Shown: positions 42,997 to 54,893 of the stretch, in pieces | Layout: each line of letters begins with the position of its first letter | Position numbering within the stretch: the first letter of the stretch is position 1 | Made by a program: the position numbers and the translations under genes | Assembly: GCF_001484045.1 (NCBI RefSeq) | Contig: NZ_CP013128.1 | Coordinates: 414,283 to 478,282 of the forward strand | Direction: 5' to 3' | Length of the DNA stretch: 64,000 nt | From: Mycoplasma sp. (ex Biomphalaria glabrata) | Lineage (GTDB): Bacteria > Bacillota_I > Bacilli_A > Mycoplasmatales > GCF-1484045 | Notes under the pieces: model-generated | What the model was told of the DNA's origin: nothing | What the model saw: the letters and a program-made list of their open reading frames with translations, nothing else | Databases searched by the model: none

Positions 42997-43919
42997 TGAA
43001 AATACTGGCTATAGAAACTTCTTGTGACGAAACTAGTTTAGCAATTATTGATAACGATACCTTAGTTTGCAACTTAGTTTTATCACAAATTAAAAATCAC
43101 CGTGAATATAAAGGAGTTATTCCTGAATTGGCTGCTAGGTTGCATTATGAAAATTTTCATTTTTTGTTTGAAGAAATGACAAAATACAATGTTGAATTAA
43201 ATTCAATTGATGTAATTACGTACACTTCAGAACCAGGTTTGCCTGGTGCATTAAGCGTCGGTAAAGTTTTGGCAGAAACATTGAGTTACCTATTGAATGT
43301 CAAAACCTATCCAATTAATCACATTTACGGACACATAAATTCAGTTAATATTGATGATAATTATTTGTATCCAGCTATTGCTTTAGTTGTAAGTGGAGGG
43401 CATACAAATCTTTATCTCCTAAAAGATAAAAAAAATTATGAACTTCTAGGAAAAAGTTTAGATGATGCAGCTGGAGAATGTTTAGATAAGGTAGGGAAGG
43501 TTATGGGATTAGACTATCCAGCTGGACCAGAAATTGATAAATTAGCAAACTCATGATATGGTCCGGAGTTACCATGTCCAAATCTTCGAAACAGACACGA
43601 ATATAATTTCTCATATAGCGGAATAAAATCTTATTTTATTAATTATTGAAATAGTAAACCTCTAGTTAAGGAACAAGTTTCTTACACTATTCAAAATTTT
43701 ATTATTTCTGATTTGATGACAAAAGCAGAAAAAGCAATTAAAAATTACCAGGCTAGAAGTTTTTCAATTTCGGGCGGTGTTTCTAATAACAATAAACTTA
43801 GAATGGAATCTATCAAACTCGGAGAAAAATTAAGTATTAAAGTATTGATTCCACATAAAGAATTTACAACCGATAATGCCGCTATGATAGCTAATGCATT
43901 CAAACATATTAATCGATAA
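42996..43919 (+). CDS. tsaD: tRNA N6-threonylcarbamoyladenosine synthase TsaD
   Basis: TsaD (Gcp/Kae1), 307 residues, transfers the threonylcarbamoyl group to A37 of tRNA. The metal-binding His pair is H109 and H113 in NHIYGHI, with ILAIETSCDETS at the start and VSGGHT after. AAAGGGGTG precedes the ATG, which overlaps tsaB by one base. Confidence 0.97.
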
Positions 43920-43946
43920 ATTTTTATAAATAAATGCATTATCATT

Positions 43947-43952
43947 TATAAT
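43947..43952 (+). promoter_or_regulatory. -10 box upstream of the 43963 gene
   Basis: TATAAT ends 10 bases before the ATG at 43963, without ribosome binding site. Confidence 0.5.
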
Positions 43953-43962
43953 AATTTGTAAT

Positions 43963-44309
43963 ATGAATCCAACAGAAAACTTAGAACAATTAAAAAAATT
44001 TTATGAATATATTAATTCCCCAAAAATAAAAAAATTAGATTTTTTTATCTAATATTTTTGGTTTTTCCAACTCCAATGATAATTGGAATATTGTGATTAG
44101 TTTTAGGTATTGAACCTAAGTGAGCCGCAACATTTTTCTTTATTATGCCGATTCTTTCGCTAGTGGTGGCTATATGAATTTTTAAATCTATTTTTGAAAA
44201 TAAATTTGGAGATAAAAAATCATCAAATGAACACGGAAATGATCATAGATTTAATGGATCGAAAAACGATAGTGAAAACATCCAAGATGCAGAAATAATT
44301 GAGGAATAA
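43963..44309 (+). CDS. Small two-helix membrane protein, frameshifted
   Basis: From the ATG at 43963 the frame reads MNPTENLEQLKKFYEYINSP and stops at TAA 44050-44052. The -1 frame from the seven-T run (44040-44046) continues YLIFLVFPTPMIIGILWLVL, with a second helix (FFFIMPILSLVVAIWIF) and an acidic tail ending at 44309, for about 115 residues. One more T in the run would join them. The joined protein has two helices directly after the junction. Function unknown; asnS starts two bases after its end. Confidence 0.5.
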
Positions 44310-44311
44310 TT

Positions 44312-45646
44312 ATGGATATTAAAAAAATTTTAACACTAAAAAAATCACAACAATTGGAAGTTACGGGTTGGGTTAAAAGTATTAGAGTTGGAAAGAACAT
44401 AGCCTTCATTGTTTTACAAGATGGTAGCACTTTTTCAAAACTACAAATTGTTTGTAAAAATGATTTAGAAAATTTTAATGATATTTGTAAATTAACTATT
44501 TCAACAGCTATCAAAATAACAGGGGAACTAAAAATTACAGAGGGGCAAAAGCAAGCATGTGAAATTTTAGCAAGTGAAGTTAAAATTTTAAAATCATCTG
44601 ATTTAGACTTTCCATTGCAAAAAAAAGAACATTCAATGGAATTTTTAAGATCAATCGCTCATTTAAGACCAAAGTCTGACTATTTTTTTGCTGTTTTCAA
44701 AATTAGAAGTTTTTTATTTCAAAAAATTCACCAATTTTATGCGCAAAATAATTTTCATTATTTAACGTCTCCTTTAATAACAAGTAATGATTGTGAAGGA
44801 GCTGGTGAATCTTTTGTTTTAGATTCACCAACAGAAAAAAATTTTTTTTCAAAGCAAGCAATGCTATCTGTTAGTGGACAATTAATGGGAGAAGCATTCG
44901 CTCAATCTTTTAAAAATATTTATGTTTTTGGTCCAGCTTTTCGAGCTGAAAAATCGAATACAACAAAACATTTAGCGGAGTTTTGAATGTTAGAACCAGA
45001 ATTGGCTTTTTGTGACTTAGAAAAAATTATTAATCATGCCAAGGAACTAGTTGAATATTTAACTTCAGAAACATTGCGTGAATGTTTAACAGAACTAGAA
45101 TATTTATCACAAGTGAATAACTTAGACTTAATTACTCGTCTAAAAAAACTAAATAATTTTGAATGCAAAATTATTAGTTATACAGAAGCTATTAAAATTT
45201 TGGAAAAAAATAAAGAAATATTTGAAAACAAAAACATTCATTGAGGGATGGATCTACAAACAGAACACGAAAAATTCCTGTGTGAAAAAGAATTTCAAAA
45301 ACCTATTTTTGTCACACATTATCCGAAAGAAATTAAAGCCTTTTACATGAAACAAGATAATGATGGAAAGACAGTTCAAGCTTTTGACTTCCTAGTTGAA
45401 GGTATTGGTGAATTAATTGGAGGAAGCGTTCGTGAGGATGATTATGATATTTTAAATAAAACTATTGAACGTTTAAACATTTCAAAACAACCTCTAGAAT
45501 GATATTTAAATTTACGTAAGTATGGATACGATTCTAGTGCTGGTTTTGGTTTAGGTTTTGAGAGATTAATTATGTACATAACAGGAACACAAAATATTCG
45601 CGATTGCATTCCTTTTCCAAGATCATTTAACTACCTATATTTCTAG
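44312..45646 (+). CDS. asnS: Asparaginyl-tRNA synthetase
   Basis: AsnRS, 444 residues, class II. OB-fold anticodon domain at the start ([19 protein letters not shown]), then class II motifs: [20 protein letters not shown] (motif 2) and [15 protein letters not shown] (motif 3). Four TGA Trp codons. GAGGAATAATT before the ATG. Makes Asn-tRNA directly, so no transamidation path for Asn is required. Confidence 0.97.
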
Positions 45647-45672
45647 AAATTTGTAAAAAAGTCCTAATCATA

Positions 45673-45678
45673 TATAAT
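45673..45678 (+). promoter_or_regulatory. -10 box of a leaderless promoter (45686 gene)
   Basis: TATAAT ends 7 bases before the ATG at 45686, with no ribosome binding site. Confidence 0.6.
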
Positions 45679-45685
45679 TTTAATT

Positions 45686-46300
45686 ATGATACTTTTAAGA
45701 AGAATGCTTTGTTGAATTTTAGATTTATCTTTATTGGCGGTATTGTTTTTCGGACTAACACTTGTTAACAAATTAATTCCATTTCATAATGGGAAGTTTT
45801 ACTATTTTCTAGACGTGATTGAATTAGTTACTATCTACATAATTTTATTTTTGATAGTTCCGTTTTTTTTAAAAAAGAAAACTATTTTTCAATTAGTTTT
45901 TAAATTAGAGATTAAAGGTTCAAGTGAAAAATTAAAATATCTTGAATATTTTAAGTTCATTTTTTTCCCAATTACTTTACCTCTTTTACTAATAGTTATA
46001 AATTTACTATTAGCGCCATTGAATAGTTCATTTGTTTCAACCATTATAGAGACGTTAATTAATGGTAGTTTATTACTAATAACGCTTTTTGCAATAACAG
46101 CGTTAATCGATAAAAACCATGTAGCTATTCATGAAAAATTATTCAAAATCTACTGTATAAATTCTTTTGAAGAAGAAAAAATAGAATTAGGAAAATTTGA
46201 CATTACAGAAGAATATACATCTATTATTAAACCTTCAATTAACGATGAATCAGTGAATGAAATTGACAAAATATTAAGAAGCAATAATGAAACAGTATAA
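45686..46300 (+). CDS. RDD-like membrane protein
   Basis: A 204-residue protein with four hydrophobic segments (about residues 12-30, 45-64, 95-114 and 122-140). RRMLCWILDLSLL at the start has the Arg and Asp spacing of RDD-family membrane proteins. Function unknown. Its end overlaps the helicase gene by 14 bases, so the two are co-transcribed. Confidence 0.65.
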
Positions 46301-48266
46301 TAGAGAACAATTACAAGCTATTGAGACATTTAAAGGACCTGTTAAAGTAGTTGCTGGGGCTGGTACTGGTAAAACAACAGTATTGGTTGGTCATTTTAAA
46401 AACTTAGTTGAAAACCATAATGTTTCTCCAGAACGAATTGCTTGCTTCGCTTTTAACAAAAAAGCAAGATATGAAATGATTAAAAGATTAGAATATTTGA
46501 AAAATGAAAATATTTTTACTGATTTTTGAATAAATACTTTTCATTCTTTTGCATTACAATTTATTCGCGAGGAATATGTTGCTGCAAAATTAGTAAATCG
46601 TAATTTTGATGTCTTGGACGAAAATTCAGCAAAAAGATTGTACACAGAAATAAAAGACATTTTCTTATCGAATTACGAAAAAAATGAAGAAGCTTATAAC
46701 AAATGAAAAGAAGTCACTAGAAAAATCGATAGTCAAATCTTAATGCACCATATCGAAAGAATTAAAATAGATTGCTTAAAAAGATTAGATGAATTAACAC
46801 ATGAAGATGTCGTTATTCCTAATGATAATGATGAATACAAAGAAGAAGAGATTTTTTATTTAAAGTATGCAATAAATCTTTTTTTTAGAAGACAAATAGA
46901 TTTAAATTCATTAGACTATGAAGATTTAATTATTTACAACTTTAACATTTTAAAAAATAATCCTGATATTAGAAGGAAATGACAATCTAAATTTGATCAT
47001 ATTCTTGTTGATGAATTTCAGGATATTGACGGAACACAGTATCAAATCATTAAATATTTAGCGATTGGACATAAGAATATTTTTATTGTCGGAGACCCTG
47101 ATCAATGTATTTACGAATGAAGAAGAGCAGATATTAATATTTTATTAAATATTTTTGATAATGATTTTCCGAATGCTAAAATAATCACTTTAAATGAGAA
47201 CTACCGTAGTCCTCAAAACATTTTAGATGTTGCAAATAACATCATTAATCACAATACTAAAAGAATTAATAATATTTTCAAACATCTAAATTCAAAAATT
47301 GAAGCGAATCCCAGAAATATTGTTTCAAAGCAGTTCTATCACTTTAAAGATGAATTATATTGGTTGATTCAAACTATTAAAAATTTTGAAGTTCAAAAAA
47401 ATTTTAATTTTAAAAACATAATGGTCGTTTTTAGAAGTAAAAAAATGTGATCGTTTGTTGAAATAGAATTCAAAAAAAATAATATACCGTATGTAATTTA
47501 TGGAAAATCAAAATTTTTTGAATCTAAAGAAGTGAAGACATTTCTATCATATTTAACATTGATAATTAAGGAATCTGATCAAGAGTTATTAAATGTTATA
47601 AATTTTCCTGCTCGAAAAGTAGGTAAGAAAAGTCTTCAAAAATATTTAGATGAATCAGTTGAACAAGAAATGTCATTCTATAATTGATTTTTTGCAAAAA
47701 CAGATTTTAAAGAACCACTAAAAAATTTACAAGAAATTCTTATTAAATATCGAAATCAAATTAATAATTTTTCAAAGAATGATGATATTAAAAATTTAGT
47801 AACTTCATATATTACGGAATTGAATTTATTTGAATTTTTTGGAGAGTATGAACCACATCACCACGAATCAAATAAGCAAAGAGTGGAAAATTTAAATGAA
47901 GTAATTCAATTATTTACTAATGAATTTAATGGGAATGATCCAATTGAATCTTCAATTAATTTTTTGAATCAATTTATCGGCACAGATATATCTGAAGGTA
48001 ATGAAGAAAATAAGGTTATTCTTTCTACGATCCATGCAGCCAAAGGTTTGGAATTCGACATCGTCTTTATACCATTTTTATGCGAAAGGATTTTTCCTAA
48101 TGGACGTTCAATAGCTGAAGGAAATAAGGAAGAGGAATATCGACTAGCTTATGTTGCAATCACTCGAGCTAAGAAATATTTATATTTATCAAATCACAGC
48201 ATGGATTTTACGGGAAATTATTTTAAACCAAGCACATTTTATAAAGTCGGAAAAATTCAAATTTAA
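46287..48266 (+). CDS. UvrD/PcrA-type DNA helicase
   Basis: A 659-residue superfamily 1 helicase (3'-5') for repair and conflict resolution. Walker A AGAGTGKT at residues 23-30, motif II VDEFQDID, motif III GDPDQCIYEWR, motif V STIHAAKGLEFDIVFIP and motif VI YVAITRAKKYLY. Shorter than PcrA of Firmicutes (about 720), the C-terminal tail is reduced. Could be called PcrA or UvrD; the sequence alone does not decide. Confidence 0.92.
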
Positions 48267-48270
48267 TATT

Positions 48271-48276
48271 TATAAT
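48271..48276 (+). promoter_or_regulatory. -10 box of a leaderless promoter (48286 gene)
   Basis: TATAAT ends 9 bases before the ATG at 48286, without ribosome binding site. Confidence 0.55.
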
Positions 48277-48285
48277 TAAATTATT

Positions 48286-49908
48286 ATGTGATATTTATTT
48301 TTCTTTTTCTTTTTAATATTTGCATTATCAATAATTTATTTTTTATATAAAAAGATTCAAGTTTTAAATAGAAATATTAACTTTAAGGCTGAAGACATTA
48401 TTCCCTTTAGTTATTCATTTGATTCAAAAACGATATTATTTACAAAAAATGAAAGCATTTTTAATGAAGCAAGAGAAATCAGCTATGTTAATTTCTCATC
48501 ATATATCAGTTCAAAAAATCGATTAGATATTGATTTTTTATTTTCTAATTTCGGAAATATTTTTAATTATCGAGGTATTAATAGAATCGAATTATATTCA
48601 GATAAAAAGTCATATTCATATTTTTTAAAAATTTTGTCATCAGATAATAAAACAAAAACAGTTTACGGAGTTTTAGAACAGGTAAATGACTTTAGTGCAC
48701 ATCGCCATGTTCCTAAGAAAATTCTAGAAAAATATGAATTATCAAGTTATGTGAGCCATATAGATTTCATTATTAAGTCTAATCAAATTTTGAACCAAGA
48801 ATACTCTTCAAAAAATTTAGTAGGCAAGAAGTACGCTTTTGCTTATGCTAGTTTTATTAACAAAAATTCTTCAATTAACACTTTATCAAATAGTGATAAA
48901 GAGGATTTATTTGAATCGATAAAAGAATGTTTAAAAGAAATTAATTACGATAAAACTTATTTTGCTATAACTGATGATATGAATTTATTTATTTTCAAGT
49001 ATGACATTAGCAAACGAAGTGACTTGGAAAATTTTTGTCAAAAATTTAACGACAAATTGAATTCACGTTTGAACGCGAAAAGTATTATGGTATCGCTAAC
49101 TATGACTTTTGGAGTTTATTTTGGTAATCAAATAACAAAAAATGATGATTTACAACGTAATATGGAATATGCTAAAGTTAGTTGATATCAAGCTATTGCT
49201 TATAATTTATTCATTTATACTTATCACCCACAAGATTCCATATTAACTATTTCTAATAAAATCGAAAATCGTATTATTGAAGAACTAAAGAGAAATGAGT
49301 TATCTGTTACTTTTAGTGAAATTAAAAAAGAAACAAAAACATTTGCAAAACTAGCACAGTTAGACAAAAATATTTCCAAAAGTAAAAAAACCGACCAATT
49401 CATAATTCAATGATTTTTAGTTGAAAATAAATTTGCTGATTTTGTCGATTTAATTGCTAAGGAAACTAAAAAAGCTAATTGTAAAATTATGGTAAAAATT
49501 TCATTTGACACCCTAAAAACAAATTTGCAAAGCATTATTAATTATGAAAAAATAATTAAGGAAGAAAGATTTATATTTTTAATTTCAGATTATACATACG
49601 AAGACATTATGATATTAAAGTGAGTTTTTCAAATCTTGAAAAAACATGATATTGAATATGGTTTATGACATTTCAAATTTTATGACAATATGTACTCAAT
49701 CTTAAATCAAATTGAACCAAAGTACTTGATTTTATCATCAGATATTAACATAAGTATTGGAAAAAGAACAACTTTAATTGTTGCCTTACAAGGATTAGTT
49801 CAATATTGTGAGGAAAAAGATATTAAATTAATTGTTAATGAATTAGAAACGATTAAAAGTAAATATTACTACGATCAATTTAATATTAAAATGCGACTTT
49901 TACCTTAA
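48286..49908 (+). CDS. Membrane protein with degenerate GGDEF/EAL-like regions
   Basis: A 540-residue protein. One N-terminal helix (residues 2-20, MWYLFFFFLIFALSIIYFLY with TGA as Trp) anchors it. The middle part has the GGDEF fold rhythm (SLTMTFGVYFG, then LQRNMEYAKVSWYQAIAYN) but ITDDMNLFIF where the GGDEF motif would be. The C-terminal part follows the EAL layout (FIFLISDYTYEDIMILKWV and EPKYLILSSDI) but lacks the EAL, Asn and DDFG catalytic residues. So it is probably a non-enzymatic sensor scaffold. It lies 37 bases before the response regulator. This assignment rests on pattern and is moderate. Confidence 0.5.
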
Positions 49909-49932
49909 TTTTGAAATATTTCTTTATTTTTA

Positions 49933-49938
49933 TATTAT
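49933..49938 (+). promoter_or_regulatory. -10 box of a possible leaderless promoter (response regulator)
   Basis: TATTAT ends 7 bases before the ATG at 49946; AAGG right before the ATG is too close to be a usual ribosome binding site. Confidence 0.4.
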
Positions 49939-49945
49939 TTAAGGT

Positions 49946-50598
49946 ATGAAAATATTAGTAATAGATGATAATAAACAAATCAATGATTATTGAAGTTTAG
50001 AACTTTTTCGTATGAACTTTTCAGTAGAATCTTCTTTTTCTATTGAACAAACATATACTTTATTAGAAAAAAATTCTTTTGACTTAATTTTATTAGATCT
50101 TCACTTAGGCACAAATGTTTGTGATGGATTTGAAATAATAGATTATATTAATAGAAAAAAATTTTCTACAAGTGTTATTGTAATTTCTGGAAACAATATT
50201 GAAGATTTTGATGAAAGTCAATTGCTGAAAATTAAAAACTCCTTTGCATTTGTTAAAAAACCATGTCTTAAAAATGAATTAACCCTTGTTATCGAAAAAT
50301 GACTTACGTATGTTAAAAACAAAAACATAATATCTTACGGGAAATATGAATTAGATTCAAATAAAAAAATTATTTACAAAAATAAAAAATTTTAAATCTA
50401 AGTGAAATTGAATACAGTATTCTATCACATTTAATTGTTGCTCAAGGGAAAACATTGCCGAAAAAATACTTTTCTAATGAAATTAGTGACACATTAGAAC
50501 AACATTTAGGTGTTTACATTTTTAGATTACGCGAAAAAATTGGTTCTAATTCGATAATTTTAATCAGAAATAAAGGAATTTTACTAAATTATGAGTAA
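49946..50598 (+). CDS. OmpR/PhoB-like response regulator, frameshifted
   Basis: A receiver domain (residues 1-120): acidic pair D7-D8 in MKILVIDDN, phosphoacceptor D51 in LILLDLHLG, Ser in VIVIS and conserved Lys in FVKKP. After KNKKF the frame stops at 50393-50395. The -1 frame continues without a break as LNLSEIEYSILSHLI, ending at 50598 with a winged-helix-like segment (LEQHLGVYIFRLREKIG), as expected for an OmpR-type output domain. One more T in the run at 50390-50393 would give a normal regulator of about 217 residues. It overlaps the sensor kinase gene by 8 bases, forming a two-component pair beside pst. Confidence 0.8.
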
Positions 50599-51844
50599 AT
50601 TAAGAATAACAATAGCATTAATAAATTTTTTCACCAATAAAAGAAAAATCGAAATATCCTTTTTAATTTCATTTGTTTTTTTAATTTGAATTCAAATGCT
50701 AACCATTTGATCAGTGGCTTACTATGTCCACGGAGGATGGTTATTTAGTAGAGCTGATTTTTATTACACAATAATGCCTCTAGCAATATTTAATGGGGTT
50801 TATTGTTTCGGATTTGCATTATTTTGAGGATTAGCTGCATATATAAATATAACAAGCTCAAGTTATGTTTCGAAAATTAGGGATGATATAAAACACCAAC
50901 TTTTGGAAGAAGGAAACAGAATTAACTTAAACAATGAAGCATTTAAAAATATTAGTATTCATGACATCTTAAAATCTTCTAACGATCCAATTTTCATTAT
51001 TGATAATAAAAATAACATTTATACAAATGAAGATATTCTTGCTAGGATCTGACCAAGTGATAATTTATTGATTAAAAATAGAATTCTAAAGTTATCTAAA
51101 TGAAGATTAAAAAATATTAGCATTAATGAGAGTCATTATTTAATTGATTACTATGACATTAAATCAAATGATTATTTAATAATAATTATGAGAGATATTT
51201 CTCAATACCATTACGATAAGAAGATTACTCGCCATGAAATAAAGAATAATTTACAAAATATTTTAATAGAAATTGATAGTAATAATGTCGATAGTACAAT
51301 TAAAGATAATATTTCATTTCATATTAAGAAAATAGATGAGTATTTAAATAACTCGGGGAAAATTGAATTAAATATTGAAAACGTTGATCTAAAAATTTTT
51401 GAAAAACAACTTTTTCAATCAATAAATAATGAAAAATATGAATTAATTATTACAAATAAATTGAATATTAATAATTGATTTTTTGATAAAAATAAAATTG
51501 AACATGCTATAAAAAATGCTGTTCTAAATTCATTTCATCATGCTGCAGTAAATAAAGTTAATCTAGATATAACAACTGATAGTAAATATTTACATTTTTC
51601 TATTATTGATTTAGGAAAAGGAATTGATCAAATTTCATTAAATGATGTCAAACAAGGTCACAATAATATTGGATTTGACCTAATTAACAATATTATAGAA
51701 GCTCATAAAAATAAAAACGGAGAAGCTGGATTTCTTACAATTAATTCGAAAAAAGATGTTGGAACTCTTGTCAAAATTTCAATTCCTAACATGAATAAAA
51801 TTACAAAAAATTACAAAACAATGTATAATATTAACGAAATTTAA
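50591..51844 (+). CDS. Sensor histidine kinase, PhoR-like
   Basis: A 417-residue membrane sensor kinase. Two hydrophobic helices (about residues 22-45 and 66-90), a PAS-like region (DPIFIIDNKNNIYTNE, about 135-150), H-box TRHEIKNN with H215 as the phosphorylation site, N-box HAIKNAVLNSFHHA near 305, G1 IDLGKGID, G2 GHNNIGFDLINNI and GTLVKISIP. All elements of a functional kinase appear present. It is followed 51 bases later by pstS, so by location it would sense phosphate as PhoR does. Many TGA Trp codons. Confidence 0.85.
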
Positions 51845-51849
51845 TTTTT

Positions 51850-51874
51850 ATTATTAAATTTATTGATTAATAAT
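51850..51874 (+). promoter_or_regulatory. Inverted repeat upstream of pstS, possible operator
   Basis: ATTATTAA and TTAATAAT form a perfect 8-base inverted repeat with centres 17 bases apart, between the kinase and pstS. AT-rich background weakens it. A regulator site is a guess. Confidence 0.3.
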
Positions 51875-51895
51875 CCTGTTGTGAGGAGAAGATAG

Positions 51896-53080
51896 ATGCT
51901 AAAACGTTACTATAAGAAGATATTAGTTGTTCTTGCAGTTATCGCCTTGCTATCATTTACTCTTGTTGGTTTCCTTGTTAAAGGAAGTAATGTTCTAGTA
52001 GCGGCAGGTAGTACAACTGTTTTGCCTTTATTAGAAGACGGTGCAGAGGAATATAACGCTCAAACTGGACAAAAAATTACAGTTTCTCCGGGCGGAAGCA
52101 CGGTTGGTATTGAATACATCAAACAAAAAAACAAGATAGTAGATTTTGGTGACTCTTCACGTTACCCTAAGGAAGCTGAAGTTGGTAGTGATTATTCTGA
52201 TTGAAAAAATCTTTCAACAATTACGTTAGCATATGATGTTGTTGTAATGATTGTTAACCTAGAAGAAACGGGATGTTCTGTTACACAAGGAAATAATTTA
52301 ACATTAACTCCTCAAGAACTTCTTGATATTTATTCTGGAAAGATTACTACATGATCACAATTAGCACAAAATGATCCAGGAACTCATTTAAGTTGTTCAT
52401 CACAGAACAATGAAACATGACTTGTTATGAGAGAGTCTGGTTCTGGAACAAGGGATGCTTTTTTTCAAGCTCTAGATCAATATTCAGGTGCTAAGAGTGG
52501 AACATCGCAAAATTTATATATAGCATCCTCACATGGTAATAAAGCCAATCATAGTCTGGAAGTAAATTCAACAGGTGGAGTTGTAACTGATGTTGATAAT
52601 AATCCAGGAGCAATCGGTTTTATTTCACTCGGATACGAATCTTCTGTTAAAAAATCAACATTCGTTTCAGTAAAAACATCATCTACTCAATATAATCCGT
52701 TAGACGCTGGTTTCGAAAGTAATGTCTACAATCAATCGATTTCGAACGCTAATCCAGCTACTCCAGATAAAAATAATTATCTATTTTGACATCCAATGAA
52801 CGTTATTATTGATGTTACGAATAATCGAATGCCTGATATTAGAACATTTATTATATGATTACTTGATTACGAAATTAAACAATACGACGGAGGCAAAGGA
52901 TCTTTCGGATACATTCCGCCAGATATTAGTAGCATAAAAGGAAATACGCCGATTGAAAAAATAACTACATATTGAGACGAAATTTTAAGTATTTCTGATA
53001 AAGATAAAGCTGCTAAATTACAATATAATAAACCATGATGAGAAAATACATTCGATATCATTGCGAAGTGAACGTGATAA
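51896..53080 (+). CDS. pstS: Phosphate ABC transporter substrate-binding protein PstS
   Basis: PstS, 394 residues, captures phosphate outside the membrane. N-terminal hydrophobic helix (about 9-29) without a lipobox Cys, so it is probably anchored by this helix rather than by lipid. AAGSTTVLPLLEDGA and SPGGSTVGIEYI, then MRESGSGTRDAFFQA, are the phosphate-binding motifs. GAGGAG before the ATG. Heads the pst-phoU operon. Confidence 0.95.
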
Positions 53081-53086
53081 TAAAAT

Positions 53087-53980
53087 ATGAAAACTACATC
53101 AATTTTAAAAAAATACGAAGATAAAAAGCAAATTATTGATCAAATTGCTAAATACAGTACTTTAATAATTGCTATATTTTTTGGTGCAATATTTCTTTCA
53201 ATATTAGTTTTTTTAATTGTTCGCGGTGTAAACGGATTAGCAGATATTTTTTCAGTAACAAAATGAGATTTTGTTAATAATTATGGAGTTTTGCCTGTCC
53301 TTGTTGGGTCATTATTTGTAACTTTATTTGCTATTTTAATTTCATTACCAATTTCGCTTTGTACATCGATCGTTATTAATGAATTTACAACTCAAAAAGT
53401 GCGAATTATTTTAATATCAATTGTTGAAATATTAGCAGGAATTCCTTCAGTAATTTATGGTTTCTTTGGGGTTATGTTTTTTGTAGAAAACGGTTTATTA
53501 AATTATTCAGTTTTTTTAGCTGCTCTAATATTGGCATTTATGATTGTGCCAAACATCACACACTTTATTAATATTTCTTTACAAACTTTACCAGAACACT
53601 ATCGCAATGCCTCATATGCTTTAGGAGCTAATCGCATTGAAACAATTATGAAAGTTTTAATTCCAAATATTCGTAGCGGAATTATGGCTGGAACGATGAT
53701 TGGTTTATCAAGAGCGATTGGTGAAACAATTGCTGTAACAATGTTAATTGGAGGAACATCTAATATCGATGCTCATTCATTTTTCACAGATTTTTTTAAC
53801 TCATTTTTGTTTGCTCCAAATTTAACATTATCATCTGTTATTGCCAATAACTTCCTAGAAGCCACTAAACATGAGCAAGACATTTTGTATGCAATTGCGA
53901 TTGTTTTATTATTGCTTGTAACAATAATTAACTTTTTTGCTTTATGAATTATTAGAAGTAGGGAAAAAAATGCTAAATAA
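53087..53980 (+). CDS. pstC: Phosphate ABC transporter permease PstC
   Basis: PstC, 297 residues, about six membrane helices. EILAGIPSVIYGFFGVMFFV and the cytoplasmic loop ASYALGANRIETIMKVLIP (EAA motif contacting PstB) are typical. One TGA Trp near 53945. Overlaps pstA by 11 bases. Confidence 0.95.
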
Positions 53981-54893
53981 ATACACTAGAAATGCGAAAA
54001 ATCGTTCGATATATTATTGATCTTGATTAGTGATCTTATTTTCAGGAACTTTTGTTACTATTGGTTTTACTTTCTTAATTCTGTTTTACATTATCATTAA
54101 CGGATTACAACATTTTCATTTAGACATGTTGGGGAAGCCATATAATTCAAAATCACCAATGAGTGGAGGGATGGGACCATTCCTGTTATCATCACTGATG
54201 ATTTTATTTCTAACAATGGTGATGTCGATTCCATTATGTTTATTCTTTGCAATTTATTATGTTGAATATTTAAAGAATCCTCGTACTAAAGATATTATTT
54301 TTTCAACATTAAATGTTTTAAATTCTATTCCATCAATTATTTTTGGAATTGTTGGGAATACAATATTTGTTGTCACTTTTCACTTAGGTTATACAGGATT
54401 TTCCATTTTATCAGGTTCATTAACGTTGTTCTTAGTAATTTTTCCAATTTTATCAATTTCGATGATTCAAGCAATGACAAAAGTATCACGCATTACAATT
54501 GAGAGTTCTTATGCGCTTGGTTCAACAAAATGACAAACTATTTATAAAGTTCTTTTACCTGAGTCAATGAAATCGATGTCAGGAGGGATTATTCTATCAA
54601 TTAGTAGAGTCCTTGGAGAAAGTGCTCCAGTATATTTAACTGTTGGTGCTTCCGTTTTTGCTCCTGCTAATTTCTTAGACCAAGGTCGATCACTTGTTGT
54701 ATGTATTTTCTTATTGTTTCAAAATCCAAGTCCTGGTAGTACAGACTTTATTTATTCAATGGCCTTTGTCTTAATATTTTTAATTTTTATAATAATAGTT
54801 ACAACAAGAATCTTCTTCTTCTTTATTGATAAAACAAATATTCAAGAGAAGAGAAAGCTTAAAGGTGTGTATGAAAAAATTTTTAAAAGATAA
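53970..54893 (+). CDS. pstA: Phosphate ABC transporter permease PstA
   Basis: PstA, 307 residues, partner of PstC. LNSIPSIIFGIVGNTIFV and the EAA-like loop SSYALGSTKWQTIYKVLLPE, then SRVLGESAPVYLTVG, are typical. GGGAAAAAA before the ATG. Overlaps the pstB start by 23 bases. Confidence 0.95.
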
